A DNA stretch of 64,000 nt, taken from assembly GCF_003265705.1 (NCBI RefSeq), contig NW_020312903.1:22570194-22634193 (forward strand), written 5' to 3'. Position numbers and translations under genes: made by a program. Source of the stretch: Callorhinus ursinus (Eukaryota; Chordata; Mammalia; Carnivora; Otariidae). The notes beneath the pieces are model-generated. The model made no database searches. It was not told where the DNA came from and worked only from the letters and a program-made list of their open reading frames with translations. Of this stretch, positions 1-10,749 are shown one piece after another (position 1 is the stretch's first letter; each line of letters opens with the position of its first letter).

Positions 1-1242
1 AGCACTACCACTGGCCATGTGGCATGAATAATTTGCGTAAAGTGGCCTAATTTAGGCAATATCAGGAAAGTTCTGTTTTTGAAGATGGCAGTAATTAGCA
101 TTCACGTGTATGTTCTGTGTCTAATTAGGGAAGATCAAAGATATTATATATACCGTGGTCTCTAGGTAATAAATTGGGGTATGGTTGGCTAACACTGCAC
201 CTCTGAAATCAGACTTCCGGTTTCAAGCCTAGACTCTTACATTTACTTAGTGTGTAACCTCAGGCAGATTATTTAACCTTTTTTGCTTTTGTTTTCTCAT
301 TTGTAAAACACAGTTAGTAGCACCTACTTCCAAGAATTGTCAGGAGATGAATGCATTAATATTTGTAAAGTCCTTGGAAGAGTGCCTGGCACATAATAAC
401 TATTCAATAAAGACAGTGGTTATTAAGTTACAATAAATAAAATTATAATAGTCTATTTTATGTAGATTATTCACATCACAATTTTAAGTGTATTCTTTAA
501 AACATAAATACGTAACACTTCTAATAGTTCAGGGCATAGGCATTAATCCTGTTAGCATGCATCAATTTAGGAATGTGGTGTCCCTAGACTCATGAAACTC
601 TGTGTTCCAGTATGAAAGTCCAGCAAGTGAATTCATCATATCTTCCAGGGCAATTCATGTGGTTATAAATACTAAGTGAGTAAGAACATAGTGAATTCTA
701 TGGAAAGTACTTGGAGCATGTCGAGTTTTATTTTTAATGTTTAAAACACCAATTGTTAGTGCTTTGGGAATGTGGTAGGTAAATAACCAAAGTAAATAAA
801 TATTTCCATATTGTGCTCATTCAAGCAGGAGAGCAGAACACTTTGATAGATTTGTGAAAATAATACATAAATATTTTGTCATTTTAATAAATTTTTAGAG
901 TTTAAAATTTACTCATGTTTATAAAAGTGGAATTATTTCAAACACAAAGAGAACTTTAAAAAATGATATGAACTTTTTCACTCATTACTTAATGAGTGAA
1001 ATCTGTGTGGCCATATAGCCCAAAATGCTTCAAATTTTAAACCAGGATTTATAAATGCATTTGAAACCCTTGGGGATCCTCCTGATTCTATGTCAATCCA
1101 TCACTGCACCTGTGTTCCTCCCATGTCAGAAGAAACCACGATTCTTATGTGAAATAATGCATAAAAAATATGTACTATTTGTTGTATTTTTAAGAATTCT
1201 GTAAATGGTATATTGTAACTATTTTGTGACTACTTTTTCAGT
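1..1242. other. Intergenic sequence with one MIR
   Basis: AT-rich, no coding sequence seen. A MIR lies at about 185-425; the remainder shows no repeat I can name. Confidence 0.5.
185..425 (+). mobile_element. MIR SINE
   Basis: It shows the MIR order of motifs: a 'gtttcaagcctagactcttac' type region, 'tgtaacctcaggcagattattt', 'ttctcatttgtaaaac', 'aggagatgaatgcattaat' and 'gtgcctggcacataataac'. Diverged, ancient copy. Confidence 0.8.
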
Positions 1243-1310
1243 ATCCTATTTTTTAAATCAACTTTATTGAACTATAATTTACATGAAATAAAATCCACTC
1301 ATGCATATAA

Positions 1311-1475
1311 TTTTTTTAAAGATTTTATTTATTTAATTTAGAGATAGAGAGAGAGTGGAGGGAGGGGTGAATGGAGAGGGGGAGAGAGAATCTCAAGCAG
1401 TTTCCATGCTGACCATAGAGCCTGACTTGGGGCTCAATTTCACAACCCTGAGATTATGACCTGAGCTGAAGTACA
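1311..1475 (-). mobile_element. CAN-SINE fragment, antisense
   Basis: 'aaagattttatttatttaatttagagatagagagagag', then 'gcctgacttggggctcaattt' and 'gattatgacctgagctgaa'. The tRNA-like head is missing. It is followed directly by a CAN-SINE head in the opposite orientation. Confidence 0.85.
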
Positions 1476-1592
1476 GGGGTACCTGAGTGGCTCCGTCAGT
1501 TAAGTGGCCAGTTCTTGGTTTGGGCTCAGGCCACAATCTCATGGGTTCTGAGATCAAGCCCCCTTGTAGGGCTTTGTGCTCAGTGGGGAGTC
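1476..1592 (+). mobile_element. CAN-SINE head fragment, sense
   Basis: 'aggggtacctgagtggct', 'gtcagttaagtgg' and 'gctcagtggggagtc' are CAN-SINE head and body sequence. The CT-rich and A-rich tail is absent. It forms a head-to-head arrangement with the antisense fragment before it. Confidence 0.85.
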
Positions 1593-2399
1593 ACCTGAAG
1601 ATGGTCTTATGTTTAACTTTATAAGAAATTACAAAACTTTTTTCAGAAGTGGCTACCATTTACTTCCAGTTCCAACTGTTCTAAATCCTTGCCAAGATGA
1701 CTTGATATGACCATTTTAATTTTAATCATCAATTTAATCATTTAATTGGTATGATTATCTCATTCTGATTTTAATTTGCATTTCCTTGATGACTAATGAT
1801 ATTGAGCACCTTTTCATGTATTGGCCATTTGTGTGAGTGTGTGTGTGTGTGGGGGGGGTGTATGTGTATTATTCTGTAATATACATGTATTCCGGATACA
1901 AGTCTCTTGTGACATTCTCCCAGCCTGTGGTTTGACCTTTCATTTCCTTAATAGTGTCTTTTTTTTTTATTATGTTATGTTAATCACCATACATTACATC
2001 ATTAGTTTTTGCTGTAGTGTTCCATGATTCACTGTTTTCGTATAACACCTAGTGCTCCTTTCAGTACATGCCCTCTTTAAACCCATCACCAGGCTAACCC
2101 ATCCCCCCCCCAGAACCCTCAGTTTGTTTCTCAGAGTCCATAGTCTCTCATGGCTCCTCTCCTCCTCCAATTTCCCCCCCTTCATTTCTCCCTTCCTTCT
2201 TCTTTTTTTTTAACATATAATGTATAATATAAATGTATAATACATATTAATGTATTATTCGTTTCGGAGGTACAGGTCTGTGATTCAACAGTCTTACACA
2301 ATTCACAGCACTCACCATAACACATACCCTGCCCATCCCTCCCACCCCCACCACTCCAGCAACCCTCAGTTTGTTTCCTGAGATAAGGAATTCCTCATA

Positions 2400-2523
2400 T
2401 CAGCGAGATCATATGATACATGTATTTCTCTAACTTATTTCGCTCAGCATAATACCCTCCAGTGCCACGCACATCATTGCAAATGGCAAGATTTCATTCC
2501 TTTTGATGGCTGCCTAATATTCC

Positions 2524-2583
<60 letters not shown>

Positions 2584-5500
2584 CACACCACTTCTTCTTT
2601 ATCCATTCATCTGTCGATGGACATCTTGCCTCTTTTCATAGTTTGGCTATTGTGGACATTGCTGCTATAAATATCAGGTTGTATGTACCCCTTCAGATCC
2701 CTACATTTGTATCTTTGGGGTAAATACCCAGTAGTGCAATTGCTGGGTCATATGGTAGCTCTATTTTCAACTTTTTGAGGAACCTCCATACTGTTTTCCA
2801 GAGTGGCTGCACCAGCTTGCATTCCCACCAACAGTGTAGGAGGGTTCCCCTTTCTCCACATCCCCGCCAACATCTGTCATTTCCTGACTTGTTAATTTTA
2901 GCCATTCTGACTGGTGTGAGGTGGTATCTCATTGAGGTTTTGATTTGGATTTCCCTGAGGCTGAGCAATGTTGAGCACTTTTTCATGTGGCCATTTGGAT
3001 GTCTTCTTTGGAAAAATGTATGTTCATATCCTCTGCCCATTTCTTGATTGGATCATTTGTTCTTTGGGTGTTGAATTTGGTAAGGTCTTTATAGATTTTG
3101 GATACTAGCCCTTTATCTGATATGTCATTTGCAAATATCTTCTCCCATTCTGTCGGTTGTCTTTTGGTTTTGTTGACTGTTTCTTTCACTGTGCAAAAGC
3201 TTTTTATCTTGATGAAGTCCCAATAGTTCATTTTGCCCTTGCTTCCCTTGCCTTTGGCGATGTTTCTAGAAAGAAGTTGCTGTGGCTGAGGTCGAAGAGG
3301 TTGCTGCCTGTGTTGTCCTTTAGGATTTTGAAGGACTCCTGTCTCACATTTAAATCTTTCAACCATTTTGAGACTATTTTTGTGTGTGGTGTAAGGAAAT
3401 GGTCCAGTTTCATTCTTCTGCATGTGGCTGTCCAGTTTTCCCAAAACCATTGGTTGAAGAGACTATCTTTTTTCCATTGGACATTCTTTCCTGCTTCATC
3501 GAAGATTAGTTGACCATAGAGTTGAGGGTCCATTTCTGGGCTCTCTATTCTGTTCCATTGATCTATGTGTCTGTTTTTGTGCCAGTACCATACTATCTTG
3601 ATGACAACAGCTTTGTAATAGAGCTTAAAGTCTGGAATTGTGATGCCTCCAGCTTTGCTTTTCTTTTTCAACATTCCTCTGGCTATTCGGGGTCTTTTCT
3701 GGTTCCATACAAATTTTAGGATTATTTGTTCCATTTCTTTGAAAAAAAGTGGATGGTATTTTGATAGGGATTGCATTGAATGTGTAGATTGCTCTAGGTA
3801 GCATTGACATCTTTGTTCTTCCAATCCATGAGCATGGAACGTTTTTCCATTTCTTTGTGTCTTCCTCAATTTCTTTCATGAGTATTTTATAGTTTTCTGA
3901 ATACAGATTCTTTGCCTCTTTGGTTAGATTTATTCCTAGGTATCTTATGGTTTTGGGTGCAGTTGTAATTGGGATCGACTCCTTAATTTCTCTTTCTTCT
4001 GTCTTGTTGTTGGTGCATAGGAATGCCACTGATTTCTGTGCATTGATTTTATATCCTGTCACTTTACTGAATTCCTCTTTGAGTTCTAGCAGTTTTGGGA
4101 TGGAGTCTTTTGGGCTTTCCTCATAAAGTACCATATCATCTGCAAAGAATGAGAGTTTGACTTCTTCTTTGCTGATTTGGATGCCTTTTATTTCTTTTTG
4201 TTGTCTGATTGCTGTGGCTAGGACTTCTAATACTATGTTGAATAGCAGTGGTGATGGTGGACATCCCTGCCGTGTTCTTGACCTTAGGGGGAAAGCTCTC
4301 AGCTTTTCCCCATTGAGAATGATATTTGCTGTGGGTTTTTCATAGATGGTTTTTATGATATTGAGGTTGTACCCTCTATCCCTATATTCTGAAGAGTTTT
4401 GAACAAGAAAGGATGCTGTACTTTGTCAAATGCTTTTTTTCTGCATCTATTGAGAGGATCATATGGTTCTTGTTCTTTCCTTTATTAATGTATTGTATCA
4501 CATTGATTTGCAGATGTTGAACCAAACTTGCAGCCCAGGAATAAATTCCACTTGGTCGTGGTGAATAATCCTCTTAATGTACTGTTGGATCCTATTGGAT
4601 AGTATTTTGGTGAGAATTTTTGTATCCATGTTCATCAAGGATATTGGTCTGTAATTCTCCTTTTTGATGGGGTCTTTGTCTGGTTTTGGGATCAAGGTAA
4701 TGGTGGCCTCATAAAATGAGTTTGGAAGTTTTCCTTCCATTTCTATTTTTTGGAACAGTTTCAGAAGAATAGGTATTAATTCTTCTTTATATGTTTGGTA
4801 GAAATCCCCTGGGAAGCCATCAGGCCCTGGGCTTTTGTTTTTTGTGAGATTTTTGATTACTGCTTCAATTTCCTTAGTGGTTATAGGTCTGTTCAGGTTT
4901 TCGAGTTCTTCCTGGTTCAGTTTTGGTAGTTGATACATCTCAAGGAATGCATCCATTTCTTCCAGATTATCAAATTTGCTGGCATATAGTTGCTCATAAT
5001 ATGTTCTTATAATTGTTTGTATTTCTTTGGTGTTGGTTGTGATCTCTCCTCTTTCATTCACGATTTTATTAATTTGGGTTATTTCTTTACTTTTTTTTTG
5101 ATAAGTCTGGCTAGGGGTTTATCAATCTTGTTAATTCTTTCAAAGAACCAGCTCCTAGTTTTGTTGATCTGTTCTACTGTTCTTTTGGTTTCTATTTCAT
5201 TGATTTCTGCTCTGATCTTTATTATTTCTCTTCTCCTGCTGGGCTTAGGCTTTATTTGCTGTTCTTTCTCCAGCTCCTTTAGGTGTATGGTTAGGTTGTC
5301 TATTTGAGACCTTTCTTGTTTCTTGAGAAAGTCTTGTATTGCTATATACTTTCCTCTTAGGACTGCCTTTGCTTCATCCCAAAGATTTTGAACAGTTGTG
5401 TTTTCATTTTCATTGGTTTCCATGAATTTTTTTAATTCTTCTTTAATTTCCTGGTTGACCCATTCATTCTTTAGTAGGATCCTCTTTAGCCTCCATGTAT

Positions 5501-6238
5501 TTGAGTTCTTTCTGACTCTCCTCTTGTGATTGAGTTCTAGTTTCAAAGCATTGTGGTCTGAAAATATGCAGGGAATGATCCCAATCTCTTGGTACCAGTT
5601 AAGACCTGATTTGTGACCTAAGATGTGATCTCTTCTGGAAAATATTCCATGGGCACTAGAGAAGAATGTGTATTCTGTTGCTTTGGGATGGAATGTTCTG
5701 AATATATCCATGAAGTCCATTTGGTCCAGTATATCATTTAAAGTCTTTATTTCCTTGTTGATTTTTGCTTAGATGATCTGTCCATTTCAGTGAGGGGGGT
5801 GTTAAAGTCCCCTACTATTATTGTATTGTTGTTGATGTGTTTCTTTACTTTTGTTATTAATTGGCTTATATAATTGGCTGCTCCCATGTTAGGGGCATAG
5901 ATATTTACAACTGTTAGAACTTCTTGTTGGATAGACCCTTTAAGTATGATATAGTGTCCTTCCTCATCTCTTATTATAGTCTTTGGTTTAAAATCTAATT
6001 TGTCTGATATAAGGATTGCCACCCCAGCTTTCTTTTGGTGTCCATTAGCATGGTAACTGGTTTTCCACCCCCTCACTTTCAATCTGGAGGTGTCTTTGCG
6101 TCTAAAATGAGTCACTTGCAGACAGCATATCGATGGGTCTTGTTTTTTTATCCAATCTGATAGCCTGTGTCTTTTGATTGGGGCACTCAGTCCATTTACA
6201 TTCAGGGTAACTATTGAAAGATATGAATTTAGTGCCAT
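2400..6238 (-). pseudogene. L1 ORF2 remnant (endonuclease and reverse transcriptase)
   Basis: The minus-strand reading begins at 6238 with MALNSYLSIVTLNVNGLSAP, the apurinic-endonuclease-like N-terminus, with DFNTPL further in. A reverse-transcriptase block follows near 4500-5060 (NYRPISLMN), the FADD active-site box lies near 4125, and a cysteine-bearing C-terminal region lies near 2700-3040. The reading frame is broken into at least seven pieces by frameshifts and stops, so no functional protein is made. Confidence 0.93.
2526..2583. repeat. (TG)n(TA)n microsatellite in the L1 3' region
   Basis: About 21 TG units followed by TA units, at the variable CA/TG site of L1. Confidence 0.97.
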
Positions 6239-6319
6239 TGTATTGCCTGTAAGGTGACTGTTACTGTGTACTGTCTGTGTTCCTTTCTGGTCTATGTTAC
6301 TTTTAGGCTCTCTCTTTGC

Positions 6320-7221
6320 TTAGAGGACACCTTTCAGTATTTCTTTTAGGGCTGGTTTCGTGTTTGCAAATTCCTTTAGTTTTTGTTTGTCCTGGAAGCC
6401 TTTTATCTCTCCTTCTATTTTCGATGACAGCCTAGCTGGATATAGTATTCTTGGCTGCATATTTTTCTCTTTTAGTGCTCTGAATATATCATGCCAGTCC
6501 TTTCTGGCCTGCCAGGTCTCTGTGGATAGGTCTGTTGCCAATCTAATGTTTCTACCATTGTAGGTTACAGACCTCTTGTCCCAAACTGCATTCAGGATTT
6601 TCTCTTTGTCTCTGAGACTCATAAGTTTTACTATTAGATGTCAGGGTGCTGACCTATTTTTATTGATTTTGAGGGGGTTCTCTGTGCCTCCTGGATTTTG
6701 ATGCCTTTTCCTTCCCCAAATTAGGGAAGTTCTCTGCTATAATTTGCTCCAATTTACCTTCTGCCCCTCTCTTTCTTTTTTCTTCTTCTGGGATCCCAAT
6801 TATTCTAATATTGTTTCATCTTATGGTATCACTTATCTCTTGAATTCTGCCCTTGTGATCTAGTAGTTATCTCTTTTATTCTCAGCTTCTTTATTTTCCA
6901 CCATTTGGTCTTCTATATCACTAATTCTCTCTTCTGCCTCATTTATGCTAGGGGTTAGAGCCTCCATTTTTTATTGCATCTCATTAATAGTCTTTTTGAT
7001 TTTGACTTGTTAGATTTTAGTTCTTTTATTTCTCCAGAAGGGATTTCTCTAATATCTTCCATGCTTTTTTCAAGCCCAGCTAGTATCTTTAAAATCGTCA
7101 TTCTGAACTCTAGTTCCGACATCTTACTAATGTCTGTATTGATTAGGTCCCTGGCAGTTGGTACTGCCTCTTGTTCTTTTTTTTGAGGTGATTTTTTTCT
7201 GTCTTGTCATTTTGTCCAGAG
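6320..7221 (-). pseudogene. L1 ORF1 remnant (RNA-binding protein)
   Basis: An ATG at about 7219-7221 on the minus strand opens MTRQKKITSKK but hits a stop within 30 codons after a frameshift. The C-terminal part is readable at 6320-6622 (GRNIRLATDLSTETWQARKD, PARLSSKIEGEIKGF), which is L1 ORF1 carboxy-domain text. It lies about 80 bp before ORF2, the usual L1 spacing. Confidence 0.88.
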
Positions 7222-7380
7222 GAGAATAGATGAATGAGAGAACAAAATGCTAACAGGGTAACAATGACCCCAGAAAAATATACACTAATCAAATCAGAAG
7301 AGACTGAAACCAGGGGAAAAGAAAGGGAAAGAAAGAAAAAAGGAAAAAAAAAAAAAGAAAAAGATTAAAAAAAAAACCAA

Positions 7381-7880
7381 CCAGAATATGATCAAATATG
7401 ATCAGGCTGGTGCATAGATCAGTGCCACACACTAGATTTTGCATATTTTGATCTGTTAGAAGAAAGTGCCTCCCAAAATTTTAAAGAAAGAAAAACTTAT
7501 GTACAAAAAAAGGGTAAATACAATGAAGGGATGGAATATGACTGTAAAGATGAAAATTACAAAAGACTTTATAAAAGGAATTGATAAGATAAGAAGTTGG
7601 TTGAAAAAAGAAAGAAGAAGATTTAAAAAAAAAAAGGAGAGAATGTGATCAGGCAGGAGACCAGAACAAAGCCATACACTAGAGATTTAGGGTATATTTT
7701 GGTCTGTTAGAAGAAACTATCCCAAAATTTTAAAGAGAGAACAACATATATATATACCAAAAATAAGGTTAACTACCATGAAGGGATAGAATATGACTCT
7801 AAAAATGAAAAATAAAAAAGATTTTTAAAAAAAAAGGATTGATAAGATGTTGGTTGAAAAGGGAAAAAGAAAAATGCAAA
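7381..7880 (-). repeat. Tandem duplication of ~250 bp within the L1 5' region
   Basis: Copy one (about 7381-7635) and copy two (about 7636-7880) share, in order, 'gatcaggc', 'acactag', 'ttgatctgttagaagaaa' / 'ttggtctgttagaagaaa', 'cccaaaattttaaag', 'atgaaggga' and 'ggttgaaaa'. They are diverged by substitutions and small indels. Confidence 0.8.
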
Positions 7881-8030
7881 AAAAAAGAAAAAGAAAATTA
7901 AAAAAATTAACTTTGAAAGACTAAAGAATCATGGGAAAAAAGCCAGGAATTCTATGTGCAGTATTCCCCTAGTGCTGGCGTTCTGCCATTCTCATCAATC
8001 GGTAAACTTGGTCTTGGCTGGTTGTTCTTT

Positions 8031-8234
8031 TTTTTTTTTTTTAAGATTTTATTTATTTATTTATTTGAGAGAGAGAATGAGAGAGAGAGAGAGCATGAGA
8101 GGGGGGGAGGGTCAGAGGGAGCAGCAGACTCCCCGCTGAGCAGGGAGCCCGATGTGGGACTCGATCCCGGGACTCCATGATCATGACCCAAGCCAAAGCC
8201 AGTCACTTAACCAACTGAGCCACCCAGGCGCCCC
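8031..8234 (-). mobile_element. CAN-SINE inserted in the L1
   Basis: Antisense full CAN-SINE from 'ttaagattttatttatttat' to 'gagccacccaggcgcccc'. It is flanked by direct repeats cttggctggttgttctt at 8013-8029 and 8234-8250 (the first base is ambiguous with the SINE end). It post-dates the L1. Confidence 0.95.
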
Positions 8235-9743
8235 TTGGCTGGTTGTTCTTGCTGATCTTCTGGGGGAGGGGCCTGTTGCCGTGGTTCCCAAATGTCTTTT
8301 CTGGAGACAGAATTGCCCCGCCCTTGCTGGGGGCCAGCCTAAGTAATCTGCTTGGGTTTGCCTTCGGGAGCTTTTGTTCCCTGCAAGCTTTCCATACAGC
8401 TTTGGAGGACGAGAGTGAAAATGGCAGCCTCCCAATCTCCGCCCCAGAGGAGCCGAGAACTCGGGGCCTGCTCCTCAGTGCGCCCCCAGAGGAAAGCAGT
8501 CAATCACTCCTGTCTCCCTGGTCTCCGGTGGCACTCCATGCTCACCTGGCCTGTGACCGAGCATTTCTGTCTCTGGCACACGACCCCGTGTGGAGTCTCC
8601 AAACCCAGCAGATCCCTGTGGTGCGCTCCTGCGCCGCTCCTCCCAGGAGAGGAAGGGGAGTCTCCCAGGATCTGCCGCTTGTTGGGTCCCTGCTGGAGGC
8701 GCAGTGGCCCGGCTGTGCCGCGGATCATGGTTTATGGCAACCCCAAGCTGAGAGCCCGCACCTCGGCACCATCTTTGCAGCTGGCTTCCCCGCTCCGATA
8801 CCTGGGAGCTCTGCCGCACTCAGGCACCCCCGGTCTTCCTGTGACCCCGAGGGTCCTGAGACCACACTGTCCCACGAGGGTTCCACCCCCCACTTAGCCA
8901 CTGGAGCAATGTCCCTCAGCGGAACCGACTTCTAAAAGTTCTGATTTTGTGCTCCGCTGCTCTATCACTTGCCAGAAGTGGCTGACGGAGGCCCCCTCTC
9001 CCGCCGTCTATCTTCCCGAATATCGCCTCGGATTCACTTCGCACGTCCTACCTTCCAGAAAGCGGTCACTTTTCTGTTCAGAGAGTTGCTGCTATTCTTT
9101 TCTTTGATCTCCTGTTGAGTTCGTAGGTGTTCAGAATGGTTTGATCCCTATCTAGCTGAATTCCTGGGACCAGATGAAATTTAGGTCTCCTACTCCTCCG
9201 CCATCTTGCTCCTCCCCCCTTAACAGTGTCCTTTGAAGAGCAGGTTATAATTTTGATGAAGAACAATTTATTAATTTTTGTGTTATATTTCATTTTTTGT
9301 ACTCTAAGAAATCTTTGCCTATCCCAAGGTAATAAGGATTTTCTTAGTTTCTTTTCTATAAGCTTTATAGTTTTAATGATTATATTAGGTCTGTATTACA
9401 TTTCAATTTAATTTTTCTATTTGTTAAATGATATGGAGAAAAAAATTCATGTTTTTCCAAATGGACATCCAACACTATTTATTGGAAAGACACTCTTTTC
9501 CCCATTGAATTACCTTGTCATCTTTGTTGAAAAACAATTGGCCAGATATGTGTGGATTTATTTTTTTACTTTCTATTTTTTCTTTTAATGAGTAACACTA
9601 TATATCTATAGTGTAAATCATTAAACTGTGTTCTATTTAAAATTTATTTTCACTATTCTAGGTCTTTATTTCTATATAACTGCAAAACCAGCTTATCAAT
9701 TTCTAGAAAAGAAAAGCCTTATGGGATTAAGATTGAAATTCCA

Positions 9744-9946
9744 GGGGCACCTGGGTGGCACAGTCAGGCATATGAAACTTGGCTTCAGCTCACGTCATAA
9801 TCTCAGGGTTGTGAGACTGAGCCCTGTGTCAGGCTCCACACTCAGCGTGGAGTCTGCTTGAGATTCTCTTTCTCTCCTTCTGCTTACCTCACTCATGCTG
9901 TCTTTCTCTCTTTCTCTTTCTAGTATATATTAAGAAATCTATTAAA
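9744..9946 (+). mobile_element. CAN-SINE
   Basis: Starts 'ggggcacctgggtggcacag' and has a CT-rich tail. Direct repeats are aagattgaaattcca (9729-9743) and aagattgatattcca (9947-9961), differing at one base. It is inserted in the old L1. Confidence 0.93.
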
Positions 9947-10749
9947 AAGATTGATATTCCACTGAATCTATAGATCAATATGATGAGAACTGATATCTTA
10001 GCAAATTGAGTTTTTGAGTTCATGGACATGCTTTTAAAAAATAATTTGAATATTCTTTAATTCTTCTCATCAGTATCATTTCTGGTATACAGATCCTGTA
10101 CATACTTTTTAAATTTATTCTTAAGCATGTTTATAGATGCTATTGTTAATGGTATTTTTAATTAAATTTTCAGTTGTTCATTGATCATATGTAGAAATAA
10201 AATTGATTTTTGTATCTTGATCTTATATCCTGTAACCTTTTTAAAGCTACTTATCATACTTAGCGGCTTTTTAAAAATAGATTTCTCAAGGATTTCCTCA
10301 CACATGATTATACCTTCTACTCACATAGACAGTTTTGTTTCTTCCTTTACAAGGCTTATCTCTTGTATTTCTTCTTCTTGCTTATTGTAAAGGCTAGGAA
10401 CACCTGTACAATGTTGAATAGAAGTTGTGACAGTAGGTATTTTTGCCTTTTTCTTGATCTTGGGGTGAGACCTTCAATATTTCACTATTAAGTATGATAG
10501 TAGCTCTAGCTTTTTTGTAGTTGCCCTTAATCAGTTTTAGGAGATACTTTCAGCACTTTGAATATGTCATTGCATTGTCTATTGGCTTACATTATTTCTG
10601 AATAGAAGCCAGCATATTTTCTTATCTTTGAACCCCTGAATGGGGTCTCTTATTTTCTTTGTTGCCTTTAAAATTTCTATCTTTATCCTCCACTCTCAGT
10701 AACTTGATTATGATATGCAGCTCCCACTCTCACTAAACATGGTCTCTGG

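Larger units (their letters stand above)
1960..9219 (-). mobile_element. Near-full-length carnivore L1, antisense, both ORFs broken
   Basis: The element starts (minus strand) at 'gggggaggagcaagatggcg' and ends in a poly-A, read as poly-T near 1961. Direct repeats flank it: ttaatagtgtc at 1948-1958 and ttaacagtgtc at 9220-9230, consistent with target-primed insertion into an older L1. Its order on the minus strand is a GC-rich 5' region, an A-rich segment, ORF1, ORF2, and a 3' UTR with a TG/TA microsatellite. After removing the internal CAN-SINE (8031-8234) it is about 7.0 kb, a full-length size. Frameshifts and stops in ORF1 and ORF2 make it immobile. Confidence 0.95.

Noticed and set aside
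1994..6622. Many plus-strand open frames of 60-118 codons
   Set aside because: They are antisense shadows of the L1 ORF2/ORF1 remnants.
8243..8935. A 230-codon plus-strand protein gene
   Set aside because: It lies wholly in the GC-rich 5' region of an L1 read antisense. Kept only as a finding, not as a gene.
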